From the NCBI GenBank assembly GCA_963573305.1, contig OY754331.1, positions 68,127,275 to 68,191,274 on the forward strand: 64,000 bases of DNA. The letters run 5' to 3'. This stretch comes from Pyrrhosoma nymphula (lineage: Eukaryota; Arthropoda; Insecta; Odonata; Coenagrionidae). Every line of letters starts with the position of its first letter. The stretch's first letter is position 1. Both the position numbers and the translations under genes were made by a program. The notes below the pieces were generated by a model. The model was not told where the DNA came from. It saw only the letters and a program-made list of their open reading frames with translations, and ran no database searches. Of this stretch, positions 47,865-59,552 are shown one piece after another.

Positions 47865-49100
47865 GGAAACAGACGATGCCAATCTAGTATCATTGAGCAA
47901 ACATATATAAGCTTATTCTACGCTAATATGTATGATTTCCTCAATATTCTTGTTAAATTAAAGTCCAATTCAGGAGTATGAAATGTAGTCCTCGAATTAG
48001 AATTTTCAGACGAAAAAATATATTAATGTCCCCTTTATTACAGGGTCAAGTACAACCTTTTCAAAGCTTATTCTATCAAACTGGGGGCATTGAATGACCA
48101 CCATACCCTCTTCTTTGTAGTTTCAGAGCTCCGGTACTTCTAAACTTGGAAATTAACCCCTGATTAGTAACAATCCTTTTTTGGACTGCCAATGAACTCG
48201 CGCTTCTTGAAGTATATTTGTACATCCCTCCCATCCCGTTTCAGGTGTATATTTTGATCTTCATCATTCCGTGCATTATAATTTTCTGAATATAAAGCAT
48301 ACGTTTTGTATAAGGAACCCTAATGGTCATGGGAGAATTTACGTACATTTATAGGAACGTATAATGAAGTTTAAGATCATATAAGTATCTTCTGACTCTA
48401 GCAAGCAATCTGGAAATTAGACTTCATCAGTCAAAAATTCTGATGATCGAAATTAATAATTTCAATAGATATTGCATTCGTAAAATGTTTGGCATTAAGA
48501 ATGTAAATCATCTGAATTCTACATCCATTATTTGGTGCGCATGACTACACAACAACAGTCAATCATTCGAGTCTTTCACTCTTTATCTCAAACCAGTTTG
48601 CCGCGCAAAGGAATTTTCAAACGGAAATCCATAGTTGCGTCACAGTCTTTAGACTGTGGTTATGTGATGGTTCGTATTGTCACTTCTAACATAGAACTTC
48701 CTCAGCGAATTTTTGTCGCCCTCCGTTTCCTGGAATGTGTGTTCAAGGGCTGCATTGCTGTCCTCATGACGTCATTAAGGGCTTCTTCGGGATGACTGGA
48801 ACTTTTCCTTGTGGAACCAAGGTGCCTCACATAGTTTCGCACGCCGAGAATAGCTCAAGGGTATCTAAATCTCTTGTTCTGACAACCAATCCGACTAGTA
48901 TCGTCAACTCACCCTCTACCTTCATGAAATAAAATCGTCATCCCAGCACTTCCATTTCGTAGCTATCACTTTTCTCGGAGCATTTGGCTGCAATAGGCGT
49001 GGATACCAAATTTTCGAAGGGGTTACGAGAGAAATTTAGCATTAAAAAGGGTACATTTCACTGTGACAGTTACAACTCTACATTCACGAACTACTCAGCG
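47865..49100. other. Intergenic DNA, nothing recognised
   Basis: An 87-codon plus-strand stretch at 48532-48795 has no recognisable domain. 48600-48930 is somewhat less AT-rich than its surroundings. Confidence 0.4.
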
Positions 49101-49104
49101 AGCC

Positions 49105-49560
49105 GCCGCAAGGGCGTGCGGCAGGGGGTGTTAGGGACACCAGCTATGAAAGGTGAGGGGGAGAAGACAGAGGGGAATTGTATTTTAACGATGTGTCCTA
49201 TGTAAGTACCACGCCGTTTTTGTTATCATCACTAATGGTGTGTGGAAAGAAGGAATGTTTTTACCCGTCAGTTCGGAAGTGTATCTTTCTTATTTTGCCG
49301 CTTCTTACAGTTCTCGAGACATAGCGCGGGGTCAAAAACCATATTCTCCGTGCCGTACTGAAACTCACCTGATCTGAAATTTTCAAGTAATCTAATCCTA
49401 GCGCGTAGCCTCCGAGTCTCTAATGGTTTCCAAACTAGACCTTCCATCAGCTGTGTGACATTTTCTGTTCCCTCGAAGCAGTTTTTAACGAAGCGTGTGG
49501 CTTTCCTCTGTACGTCAAAACCATGGGCAAAACTCATCATAGATGTCCTACCAATTTACC
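49105..49560 (-). mobile_element. CR1-like LINE 3' end, copy 2 (least decayed)
   Basis: The minus strand encodes FDVQRKATRFVKNCFEGTEN, GLVWKPLETRRLRARIRLLE and ENMVFDPALCLE. The VQRKATRFV and LETRRLRARI blocks are CR1-type C-termini. The ORF ends at 49268 and the 3' UTR runs to about 49105, ending CCTGCCGCACGCCCTTGCGG. Truncated at the 5' side near 49560. Confidence 0.8.
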
Positions 49561-49901
49561 CGTTCGATCTCGATAATGCAAGATAAGGTTTACATGCCGC
49601 GCCAATATTCCGGGTCTCTACAACAGGGCCGGTTTTTTATGAATCCTAATTTATTCGTTGTTTAAATTTTTCATCGCCACTCGCAGTCATATTACTAAGA
49701 TTTCATCGAATGCGACGTGATTTTATCGCAGAATCGAAATGCTACTTGATGGCAAAATAGAAGCCAGTCTAATTCCCTAGTAAGTGCGAACCCCGTTCGA
49801 TTACTGCCGATATCTGGCAAAGAATTCCGAGCTTAAACATCGAAGTGCCACTTGCAAGGCTACAGTCATAGAACTAACTTTAATATTTAATGCCACCTTA
49901 A

Positions 49902-50457
49902 GGAAGTTCCACCGCGAATGTGTCAGTAAAAACAAATACTTAATTCCAAATTTTTCTTTAATTGCTTTAAAAAATCCTGCTTTCGCCGAGGACTTGCGTT
50001 ACCTATTGAAAACAAATGTTTAACAGATGCAACATGCAGATTATTGCGTGAGTATATTTTAAATGAGCAATTTTTTTACATCCATGGACCCCGACTGCAG
50101 TGCCACTTCTATGGAATTAGTCCAATTTGACTTCAATTAAGGCAGTAATTAGCTAATAAATCAAAGAATAAGGTGGTAAGATGCATTTATATTATTTTTA
50201 ATCAATTTATCAGGAGTTTCCGCTTCATATATTCAGTTTTTCGTGATAATGGTATTTATATCAGATAAAAAATACTGTTCTCCCCACGTTTCACCCATTC
50301 TCCCATTGAACACCATGTAATTCCAAGTTCTGTTTGCGTGAAAAATAGCGTGGAAAGGTAGCATTTTGTTGTTTATATCAGATAGAGGACAAGTTTTTCT
50401 ACTAGTACACAGAATATGGATGAAATGACATTCATGTCATTTTACGGTGGAACCACC
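49902..50457. mobile_element. TTAA-bounded element, 556 bp
   Basis: TTAA occurs at both edges (49898-49901, 50458-50461), with inverted ends GGAAGTTCCACCGCG / GGTGGTTCCACCGTA. A TTAA target is used by piggyBac and Kolobok transposons. Partial relatives lie at 1000-1425, 55490-55768 and 57000-57337. The left half has an open stretch ending at 50023 whose residues resemble the copy at 55.7 kb. No transposase is seen. Confidence 0.78.
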
Positions 50458-51019
50458 TTAAGGTAATTTGAGCGAAAAATCATTTCGCCTAGAATTTTAT
50501 GAATTTGACCTCATTTCAAAGAAAAAAATCTCATTTTTCCAATTATATCTAAATAATAACCCCTTGTCGAACTACTTTTCGAGCAATTTACCTGAAAATA
50601 TAAGCGGTTTTACATGGGATTGATTACGGCTGTGCGCTCCAGAAGGAGAATATTAAAAAAATGAGGAATTTATAGCATCTAGATTTCGTCAAAAAATTAA
50701 AGGTGTGCAGTTTGTATGTTTTCTCAACTATTTATAAAAATTAATCTATTACTCACCACAGTAAATTTTAAAGAATCGCAAAAAACCTGCGGTTTTGAAG
50801 GTTTTTTAGCCGTACGGCGTGAAAAAATGACTGAGTTAGAGACTTATGTGGTTATATTTATTTAATTACTGAGAATTTTTGTCATTTATAACTATATTTT
50901 GGCACCATTTCTCATTGAAATACTTCATACTTCTTACAGACGCTGAAATTCAAAAATAAAATTCTAATATGGCCTCCATTAAGACTAGGGAACTATCTCG
51001 CTCAAACTACCTTCAAGAA

Positions 51020-51520
51020 AGGAAAGCGAAATGGCCGCGCATCTTGGTGGTCGAATCCAACTCCAGAAGCAACCGTGTTACACACGAGAGAGAGAGAGGA
51101 AGGAAGGATAATTTGTCCACCACTACCTGCATCATACAAGACAGCGGTTTCGGGAGTTCTAACGGTCGAGAAGGGCACGGTGGGGTGAGAGCGAGCGGGC
51201 ACCGTTCCAAATTCCCGCTCTGCGGCGAAAGGCGCGCGCTCTCTTCGGCTCGTCGTCTCACTCAAAATGCCCATTGTGTGATGCTCCGGGGCGGCACAGC
51301 CCTCCTTCCCCCTTCATGAAGTTCGTGGAAGAGCGACGAGATAAGCGACAGGAAGACGAGGCTTTGCTTGAACCGCGCGGTCTCCTGCTTCTCTCATTCC
51401 TCGGATTCCGTCCTCGCTCAACACTACTCCCTTTTCCGGATCGCTTCTGATGATTTATGACCGACCGCCGCGGCGGTCGGTCATGAGAAGGAACTTGAGA
51501 GGGTCCGGCTCTTTTCCCAT
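51020..51520. other. CpG-rich patch with perfect palindrome
   Basis: CG dinucleotides are much denser than in neighbouring DNA. The patch contains GCGAAAGGCGCGCGCTCTC and, at 51457-51484, a 28-bp perfect palindrome whose half-site is ATGACCGACCGCCG. Overlapping open stretches on both strands are compositional. It may be a promoter or first-exon region of a gene I cannot identify, or a GC-rich repeat. Confidence 0.5.
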
Positions 51521-51639
51521 CTCTGGAATACTCGAGTGATGAAGGAATAAATTCGATTTTGAATTTGGAATTTTTTCTTTCCTCTTTCATTTCCGTCATG
51601 CCTTGTGACCTTTCAGTAAAACAGCCAAATTGGAGAGGC

Positions 51640-53330
51640 ATTCCAAAGAGTCATAATTGCATGGATAAAATCACTTAATAGAATATCCCATTATGTGCAA
51701 GGGAACTCACCTTATCATGTACTCATATGAATGCTGACATCGCGAGCTATTCTTAGCAGCCCATTTCTCACGTAAAACGTGAAAGTATTCCCTCACAGTT
51801 GGCAATGCAAGAGAATTTGAAATCCAATATCAATCACTATCACTGAGTAATGAAAAGAGCACTTCACCATTGATAGCTTTTTGAAACAATGACCGCCCGC
51901 TCCTTTTTATCAGCAAACTTGTCACCTGTCCGTGAGATGGCGCTCCAGAAGCCAGGCGACAAAGTAACAGATTTCGGCGAGCTATTAGCAAAACGGCAAC
52001 TAAAGGCAGATGAATTTTACAAGATAACATAATAGGGTTACTTTTCTTTCTACTCTGGCATAGCTCAATACGGTGGAAGAGAATGGTTTTTTGTACAGCC
52101 AAATTTGCACACACTAACAGATTTTCCGCCCGTGTCTCTTTGAAACGCTGTCCCAAGGGTTTTAAAGACCTTGCAGGCTAACTAAAAGGGAAATCTCGGT
52201 GAGGATGGAATAAAGGTGCTATTGAAACACATAAAATGCATTAAATGAGTCGTTAACTCTTTTTACAGATGGAGAACAAAAGTCTCGAAAATTTCAGAAA
52301 TTATGTCACGACCATGACATGGTCACGACAAATTTCCCTCGAATTTAGGTCTACATTTTGGAAAATAACTGTTTTATCGAGAAAAAAATTCTATGTGAAA
52401 TGGAATGATCTTTCATCTTCCTTTGTGTAATGATTTTGGAGTAATTTGAATAAGTTCGGAAAATCGACCGGAAAAACGGGCTCCCCAGACCACTGTGCGC
52501 CGGGAAACTACCTAATGAAACTAAACTAATTAACTAAACACGATAAACACCCCCGCCGCGGTTGGCCGTCTCGGTTTCCACAGATTTTAAGGACATGGCG
52601 TCGAAACATGTCGAATTACTCAAAGTGTGGAATTACGTAGTAATTTTGTAATTAAGCTGGTCTGAATTTATTATTATTACTTGTGCAATCTCACGGTTAA
52701 AGTAGGTTTAAATGGAAGAGAGTAACAGTCCTCTAGATTTTTACAGGTGCAGTCATCTATAATCCTAAAAAGTTTCTTTCTTCGTCTTAGCATGCGTCCT
52801 ACCTCTCTTCATCCCGTCTACAAAGCCTATTCCCTCGCTTCACCTTCCCCTCTAACCCAAAATCCTCATCTGTATCTCGGTGTTAGGCAACCCTTCGCCT
52901 CTCATTAACTATTGCAAACACCTACTTTGCCTCCTCCTAATCTCCTGCAGAAGTTTCCTTTCCTTACCAATCATGCAAAACACTCCCTCCGTTGTCTTCC
53001 TTTCCGTCTACCACACCTTCTCCATACTCCACACCCACATCTCGAATGTCTGCAGCCTTTTCACTTCCTACTTTCACAACCACGTTTCCTCCCCATAAAA
53101 CGCTACACTTCATATTAAATTATTTAGCAGCCTCTCCTTTATATCCTTACTCATGGCCCCATCATCAAATCCCTCCAAATATAGGAAGTAAAATTCTTTT
53201 AATTTAAGTCTGCCCTCATTATTGCATACAAGATTTTGTGAACAGAATAGCCCAAGTAATGAAGCCATTGCACCAGAAGAGGAGTCTGCTGACAGGTAGT
53301 AACACTAGCCTGGAAGTAAGATAGCAGCTT
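51640..53330. other. Intergenic DNA, possibly decayed LINE on minus strand at 52770-53130
   Basis: The pyrimidine-rich stretch 52770-53130 in reverse has the composition of LINE coding sequence and precedes a plus-strand LINE C-terminus at 53335. No diagnostic motif was found. The remainder is unremarkable. Confidence 0.3.
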
Positions 53331-53334
53331 TATT

Positions 53335-53605
53335 AAAACATGCATTCGTGGCATGCTCTTATATGTAAGTGAAGCCTGGACATTTACAGCTGAAGAGCAA
53401 AAGAGATTGGAAGCAATGGAGATGTGGTATTATCGAAGAGTGATGGAGATCTAATGGACGGAGATAGTCACCAACGAAGAGTTGGAGAGAGAATGAGTTC
53501 AATGAATACTCTGCAAAGAATAGGATACAAAGTAACTGTGCACATTTTGCGGCACCACAGTCTATGGAAAGCAATAATTGTTTTGTGTACACTGGCCAAA
53601 TTTTT
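53335..53605 (+). mobile_element. LINE C-terminal fragment (second family)
   Basis: In plus frames EAWTFTAEEQKRLEAMEMW then YYRRVMEI, TNEELERE and TVHILRHHSLW can be read. ETWTxTxxxxKRLEAxEMWxxRR and HILRH are LINE C-terminal signatures. There are stops between blocks. The same family is present on the minus strand at 11385-11700. Confidence 0.72.
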
Positions 53606-53803
53606 GTGAAAGGTGAGAGGAGTGATGAAGAGACAAAAAGACGTGCGAATACATGGAGGAAAGCAGTGTGTGTGTGTGGAGCATGTCAAGGAATTAATAT
53701 TTTATCCATATATAAGGAACGAACAATTGTCTAATTCAAAAGTGTACTCCTTCCCACTCTATTATATCGCAGTGAAACATGGGTATACCCAAGGGAGGTG
53801 TGG

Positions 53804-54078
53804 TGTTTGAACCGTTCGAGATAATGTCGATCACGTAACGAAGAACTCACGTGCTACTGTATTTGAACAAATCTTATCCAGCCTTCCCCATTGAGTTTTT
53901 ACTACCGGAATATTGCTCATCGATTTAAAAATGCTGATTAGAGGCGCAATGAACAACATGTATGACGCTTAAGTTATCCATGCGAGTGGTTCAAACTCAC
54001 CCAAATCTCGGACCGCTCGTTATTGTACCACGTGACTCCTTAGTTACGAGATCGGAATTATCTCGAACGGTTCAAACA
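53804..54078. mobile_element. 275-bp inverted-repeat element
   Basis: Perfect 22-bp inverted ends start TGTTTGAACCGTTCGAGATA, with further similarity through CGATC and CGTAAC to TCACGTG. GG flanks both sides, too short to be informative. Type unassigned. Confidence 0.8.
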
Positions 54079-54079
54079 G

Positions 54080-54885
54080 GATAAATGATCTGCTTGGCGC
54101 AACAACGGCCTAACCCACTTAGGGTTAGTTCTGAAATATTAAGGGAAAAATGAAATCAACGTTTTTCTACATTTTTTATTACTTCAAAATAAATTAAATA
54201 ACCAGTTTCGATAAATAATTTAGAATAAGTAATACATATCTGCATGAAACTCGATAAAATAAAGATATGACTCAATAAATAACGAAAATAATGTGGAATT
54301 TTATGTTTTTGACAATTTTCCTTAACATTTTTGGGTTAGTCCAAACAGTCGATAACTCAAATTTATTCATTTTTCAAATTCTACATAATCAAATAAGTCA
54401 TCTCGTGCTTGTGGGATGGTATTTAAATTATTGTAGAACTGATGATGCACTGGTGGAATTTAAGGCAATAAATTATTTAAATCCGTGTATTTTGCCGTCT
54501 GAATTGACCTACCGTTCGGATACAATTTTTTTAAATTAACAGGAACTGGTTGTGACCTTCTTTTTTCCACATTTACACTGGTAAATAAATCCTCTTCTTG
54601 CTTATTATACTCAAACAAAAACTGTAAATGTCCTTATTTGATCAGAACAATAACAGCCTAATACACTTTAGACTATTGCTGCTCTGAATATGATGAGATT
54701 ATAAATGCAAAAAAGAAATATTCCTTGTAACTTGGAATATTATGGAATTTAGGTTAAGTCTTTGTCGCTCCATAAAATATAACGTTTAAGATAATACCAA
54801 ATAAAAAAAACTAGAAATTCTTGAAATTGTGGGTAAGGCTGCCGTTACACTATACATCTCAAATATAAGCGTAGCCTAAATGTAG
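54080..54885. other. AT-rich intergenic DNA
   Basis: An 82-codon plus-strand stretch (54291-54539) begins with a hydrophobic run, MFLTIFLNIFGLV, but the composition is AT-driven and no domain is visible. Confidence 0.4.
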
Positions 54886-54889
54886 TTGG

Positions 54890-55165
54890 TATGAGTTATC
54901 TGAGAAGTGCTTGCGGTAAGAGTAGAATTGATAAGAGTGAGGACTGAGTGGACGATGGATAAATGAAGAATGAATATTCCGGTAACGGATGTAGATGAAA
55001 AGAGCGTGCCTCTGGTTTGGCCATGCTGAGAAAATGGATGAAATTGGAATAATAATGCAGATTTGTGATAGAGAAGTGAATGGTGTGTCTGGAATGAGTA
55101 ATGTGTAGACCGCGAAAGTCGCGGGTGAATTTGGTTGAAGAGACTCTCAAGAGGAGGAACATTAG
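54890..55165 (+). mobile_element. LINE 3' end (GHVDRM family), first half of split copy
   Basis: AAAAGAGCGTGCCTCTGG, TTTGGCCATGCTGAG and CTCTCAAGAGGAGGAACATTAG match the copy at 40.5 kb. Similarity stops at about 55166 and resumes with AGTCTTAAGAATAGGAGG at 55921, so one copy was split by an insertion. Confidence 0.72.
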
Positions 55166-55919
55166 GGCCCGGTTTTATAGTCTCTGGTATAATATTTTAT
55201 CGTTAAGAAAACCGACGTTGAGGTAGTTCCGTCGTAAAATTACTTAGATGTCATTTCATTCATATTCTGGCAACTTAAAGAAAAAAGTGCCCTCTATTAG
55301 ATATGAACAGAAAAATTATACTTTTCCTCGCTACTTTTCTCGCTAATTGAACTTGAAATTGCATAGTGTTAAATGGGTGAATGGGAAAAAAGGGGAAATA
55401 GTATTATTCTATGCTACATAAATGCAACTTGCGCGGAAAACTGTATGTATGAAGGGACAATTCAGATAAATCGAATACAATTATAATATATGATTCTTAC
55501 ACCATATTATTTTCGTAATTAGCGAATTACTTCTGTAATTGAAGTCAACATGCTGTAAGTCCATACAAAGGGCGCTGCAGTCGGCTCCTATGGCGCAAAA
55601 AGTGTCCATTAAAATATGTACGTAGAAATATCGGTATATTTTGTACCTTAATTTTGATTTTCCATAAGTAACACATTTCATCAGTGAAAGCAGGTTTTTT
55701 TAAACCAACTAAACAAAAATGTGGAAAACAGTATTTGTTTCGACTCGCACAGTCGCGGTGTAACCTCCTTAATACGTTCCACAATCGGTGTTGCTCATGA
55801 CAATTAGCCGACATTTTGAGGCAACGGACAAAACTCGAACTCTCAGTTAACATCAAGTTATCGAAACAGCTACGTCAACTTGTGGTTAAAGTTAAACAAA
55901 TTACGTAAAACCAGTCAAG
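55166..55919. mobile_element. ~750-bp insertion inside a LINE 3' end
   Basis: It begins GCCCGGTTTTATAGTCTCTGG and ends in sequence whose reverse complement starts TGACTGGTTTTAC, a weak inverted terminus CYGGTTTTA. AGG occurs at both junctions, compatible with a short target duplication. The same left end occurs near 4252 and 56493. It contains a minus-strand fragment of the TTAA-bounded repeat (about 55490-55768). Type unassigned. Confidence 0.55.
55490..55768 (-). repeat. Fragment of the TTAA-bounded family
   Basis: On the minus strand, after TTAA at 55769-55772, GGAGGTTACACCGCGACTG matches the left terminus of 49902. The open stretch reads RLHRDCASRNKY, and GACTGCAGCGCC follows. It lies inside the insertion at 55166-55919. 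Confidence 0.7.
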
Positions 55920-56095
55920 GAGTCTTAAGAATAGGAGGGTGTCTGATGAAATGTATTGGTGCGACTGAATCAAAATAGGTATGCAAAGATAGGGTAGCAT
56001 GAGAAAAAGCATTTATACAGAATGTTTTACAGGGCGAACACCGAGAATAAATCTTTTCTGACTGTGACTATCCTGAGAAGAAATGGCATGATAGA
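55919..56095 (+). mobile_element. LINE 3' end (GHVDRM family), second half of split copy
   Basis: Continues the split copy from AGTCTTAAGAATAGG to GAAATGGCATGATAGATGATAC, matching 40855-41035. Confidence 0.65.
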
Positions 56096-56569
56096 TGATA
56101 CATATATTTTCTCTGAGAATTCGGAAATTCAAGCAGGAATTCGACAGTTTTGAGACAAATCCTAAGGAGGAATAAACCCGAAGTTTTCACAGAACCAACC
56201 AATGCGCTTATTATACTTTTTATTTTGTTCCACAAGAGTAGCTCATAAAATGGTAGCTTTGCGAAAACTCATCATTTCAACCACTTCATTGATTATTTGA
56301 AACCCATAGTAAACTCATGTATAAAACAGGACCAATAAAATCATACAACCCGATATAAGTTACGCCTGAAGGCACGGTGGACCTAAACTTCAACATTGTC
56401 CCACTACATTTACATTTAAAAAATACTCAAGTTTAGAACAGAAAAGGTTCATTTTTTACGCCTGGGAGCTGCGTCTAACACCAATTCCTGGTTTTATAAT
56501 GTCTGGTTAACGTAGCTAGAGCGGTTATTGTTTACTTATAGTGTTGCGTTAAAATTTGCATGTGTGTTC

Positions 56570-56965
56570 TCATCAGTGATATCAATTGATGAAATTGAAA
56601 AAATGCATCATACCGATTTGGTTTTTTTTGCAATTCAATGCAATTTTAGCAAGTTATCATATGGCACATGAGACATGACATATATATCGTAATAGTTCGA
56701 TTATGTGTGTACAGGTTTTCTTCTAAACGTTAAATAATACATTTATTATACATAATTATAATTGCTGCCAATAAATACAAAGGTGCAAGGCCGAGTCCAA
56801 TATTAAAAAAAGTATTTCAATATAATTTCGTCTAAATTTCAAATACCGCCCACAAAAATCTAGTCATAACATGCTTTTTAAAAACATGTAAAATATAAAA
56901 ATGTATTATTTCAATTACTGTATGTATGCTGCGTCCCAACGCATAAACCAAATACACTTAGATGA
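56570..56965 (-). repeat. Dispersed repeat A, copy 2
   Basis: Partner of 10775-11190 in the opposite orientation. It follows a CTGGTTTTATAATGTCTGG terminus at 56493, which could be part of the same element. Confidence 0.7.
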
Positions 56966-56999
56966 AATTTGGTCCAAGAATTTGAAAACTAGTTGTAGC

Positions 57000-57337
57000 G
57001 CTAGGAGCCGATTGTAGCGCCATTTACATTGAATTAACGTGATTTACTTCAATCATTGATTTGATATTTCAATTCTATTGGGACTCAAAAAAATAAATAA
57101 GTTCGACAGGTGCCAGCATTTTATTTCCATTCCATTCTCAGGGAGGACTTTCTCCTCACAATCAGTTTTTCGCAATATGGCAGTTGCATGAGACAGAAAA
57201 ATACAATTGTATCCATGTTTTTCACCCACTCTCGCATTATCGCCATTCTTGTTAATATCAAAGAGATGACAAGTTTTCCTATAAGTAGCAAGAGTATGAA
57301 TAAAATGGCGCTTAAGTCATGTTACCCTTGAACCACT
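57000..57337 (+). repeat. 3' half of the TTAA-bounded family
   Basis: Matches 50090-50457 in order: GATTGTAGCGCC, ACTTCAAT, TTTTTCACCCACTCTC, GACAAGTTTTCCTA, then ACCCTTGAACCACT and TTAA at 57338-57341. The left half is missing or unrecognisable. Confidence 0.65.
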
Positions 57338-57874
57338 TTAATGAGCTACGTTCACTAAAAGTCTCCGCCTTTGAATTGTGTACGCAGCCGTGATAATTGT
57401 TGTTGCGAATTTGTTTTTTATCTCATCAGACATTAATAGCAAATCAGATGAGCGAGAAAGCAAAGAATCTAAAACAAGAATTTGAATCAAACTACAAATT
57501 TCGATTTCGTCTGGATCAGCACAGAAGCGACGTATTTAAAAAAATCACTATGGTGAATTTCCTGCGGGCAGTTGGCTGCTGTTATCAGCCGCGAAACTAC
57601 ATGATACACCTGAGGTAGTAGTAGGCAGTAGTAGGTACTGTCACGCGTTCTGCTTTCCGGCAGTACTTACAGTGAATTTCGTATTGTATCCACTACCTTT
57701 GTTGAATCGGCGCGCATTGCTTTCCTCCTCGATGCAATTATGAATTCCGCATACATTCCAGGAGGATTTGCGCCGTGTCTAAAGAAAAAGCAACAAAATT
57801 TGATGCCTCCGTACCCTTAAAAAATGATGATATAAAAAATCGTGCAATTTCCAAAGTATAAATTTACTTTCGAT

Positions 57875-58835
57875 CATAGGCGTATGCACGGGTGTGCCCG
57901 ATGGTGCACCGGCACCACCTAATGCCGAGAAAAAATGAATTCAATAACCTAGAAATTCGTTAAAATGATAGTATGAATGTTTATAATTTAGCAAGAAAAT
58001 TATATGAACCATAAACTGGTCAAATAAATTAAATACTTAAATGTTTTTCCCTCTGTCTTGTAGACAACCAGAGTTTAAAATTCACAGTAGCTGGCTGACT
58101 ACCAGTGCAAATCAAGTTTTGCATGTCGTACGTTGTTCATACCAAGCGTGCGCAGAAGTAAACAAAGTTGAATTTACATTGGCTATTCAATAACGAAGCA
58201 GAAAAGTTCATTCCTCGCTTTTATTTTTGGGCGCTGCAAGAGCCGCTTTAAATAAGCGGTTGGAGTGGTTACTCTTTGACAACAGATCAAAATTGTTCAG
58301 TGAGTTCCAATGTGCTTTAAAAATTTTCTCAATAATACCTGTAACCAGCGCCAGTTGTGAAAGGCGTTTTTACAAACTATCAATTGTCAAGAGTAAACTA
58401 ACATGAGAATGACAATGTCTCAAGATCGCCTTGAGTGTCTTAAAAACCATTCATAGAGCAAGAAACTGCAATAAATGTTTACTATATAGATGTCATTGAA
58501 GTGTTTTAAGTTTTATTCCTAATGAGAGGAGAATGATGCTCTAAAGCAAGTCATTAAAGTAAGTTTATGAAGCTTGACTTTACAGAAATTACGTAAAGGT
58601 TGATACTGTGTTTTGTTTCATACTTACAAAAATTTCAAGACAACAAATTTCTTTGTGAAACATGCGTACATACACAAAATTTTATTATTTATTACCCTGA
58701 TGTTGTTTGTTCAACTTTATTATTAATAATTGCAACATGTTCCAAATTTCATTTTAAAAACATTTTTAACCGCTAGTTTTTATAATCTAAACAATTCCAG
58801 CCACCACCTAATAAAAATATCTGCGCACACCTATG
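57875..58835 (+). mobile_element. 961-bp hAT element with transposase remnant
   Basis: Ends CATAGGCGTATGCACG / CATAGGTGTGCGCAG in reverse. A perfect 8-bp duplication CTTTCGAT flanks it (57867-57874, 58836-58843). It lies in the left arm of a fold-back repeat whose right arm shows the uninterrupted site. The element is internally deleted and keeps only the end of its transposase. Confidence 0.93.
58230..58460 (+). pseudogene. hAT transposase C-terminal (dimerisation) remnant
   Basis: Plus-strand frame reads LEWLLFDNRSKLFSEF, then IPVTSASCERRFYKLSIVKS, the hallmark of the hAT C-terminal dimerisation region (TSASCERxFSxLxxIKS). Stops follow KLT, and MSQDRLECL continues in another frame after a shift. 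The catalytic region and the N-terminal zinc finger are gone. Confidence 0.85.
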
Positions 58836-59124
58836 CTTTCGATCCCGGGTTTCAATGTTGATACATCATCGTCAGGAGAGAAGTGGTGCTAATTGTCATC
58901 ATCGTCAGGTGCTCGTGGAGCATTATTGTTTTTGTTATCCTTTTTGAAAAACCCTTCCTTGCATTCCACCCCCTCTTTCTTCTCCCATTGGTCAACCAAG
59001 CCTTTTTGTTTTCCCCACTCTACCACCTCCCCCTCTCTCAAATACCTGTGAATTGCGCACACTTAAAACCTGAAGATGACGACGATTAGCACCACTGGTC
59101 ATCCGACGATGATGTGTTAACATT

Positions 59125-59552
59125 CACTACGTTTACCAATCGATCTCAGATCGGTCTGAGTTCAGACCGATCTGAAAGTTCAGCACGGAGCTGACTCTGA
59201 TCGCCTGGTTTACCAACACGGTCTGAAAATATCGATATTGAACTATCGATTTCAGTAGTTTGAATTATTTTGAGATTTCCTGCATATTTAAGCCGCACAC
59301 TTCTCTCCTTTCCCTTCTTGCAACAAGTCACGCCGTAAAGGATATCGATTATATTTTGTTTACCATCGGCAACCAATTGAAGAACGATGAGCGCCACGCT
59401 CCGGCCTCTTCGGATCGATCTGAGATCTCAGACCGGTTAGGGAAAGCGGGCTGACTCGGCTCGCTTCTCAGATCGATCTGGCCAGCGCGCTCTGTTTACC
59501 ATACCGAGCTGAGCCAGTCAGATCGATCTGAGATCGATTGGTAAACGTAGTG
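59125..59552. mobile_element. 428-bp CACTA-type MITE
   Basis: Inverted ends CACTACGTTTACCAATCGAT continue to CTCAGATCG with one mismatch further on, and are flanked by ATT (59122-59124, 59553-59555). Ends starting CACTA with a 3-bp duplication are the EnSpm/CACTA signature. The interior is dense in GATCGGTCTGA-type palindromes. The empty site is preserved in the left arm of the surrounding fold-back repeat. No protein is encoded. Confidence 0.9.

Noticed and set aside
51258..51641. 127-codon Arg/Ser-rich minus-strand stretch as an SR-like protein
   Set aside because: Composition follows the CpG-rich patch and its palindrome; opposite-strand stretches overlap it and no RRM or repeated RS pattern is visible.
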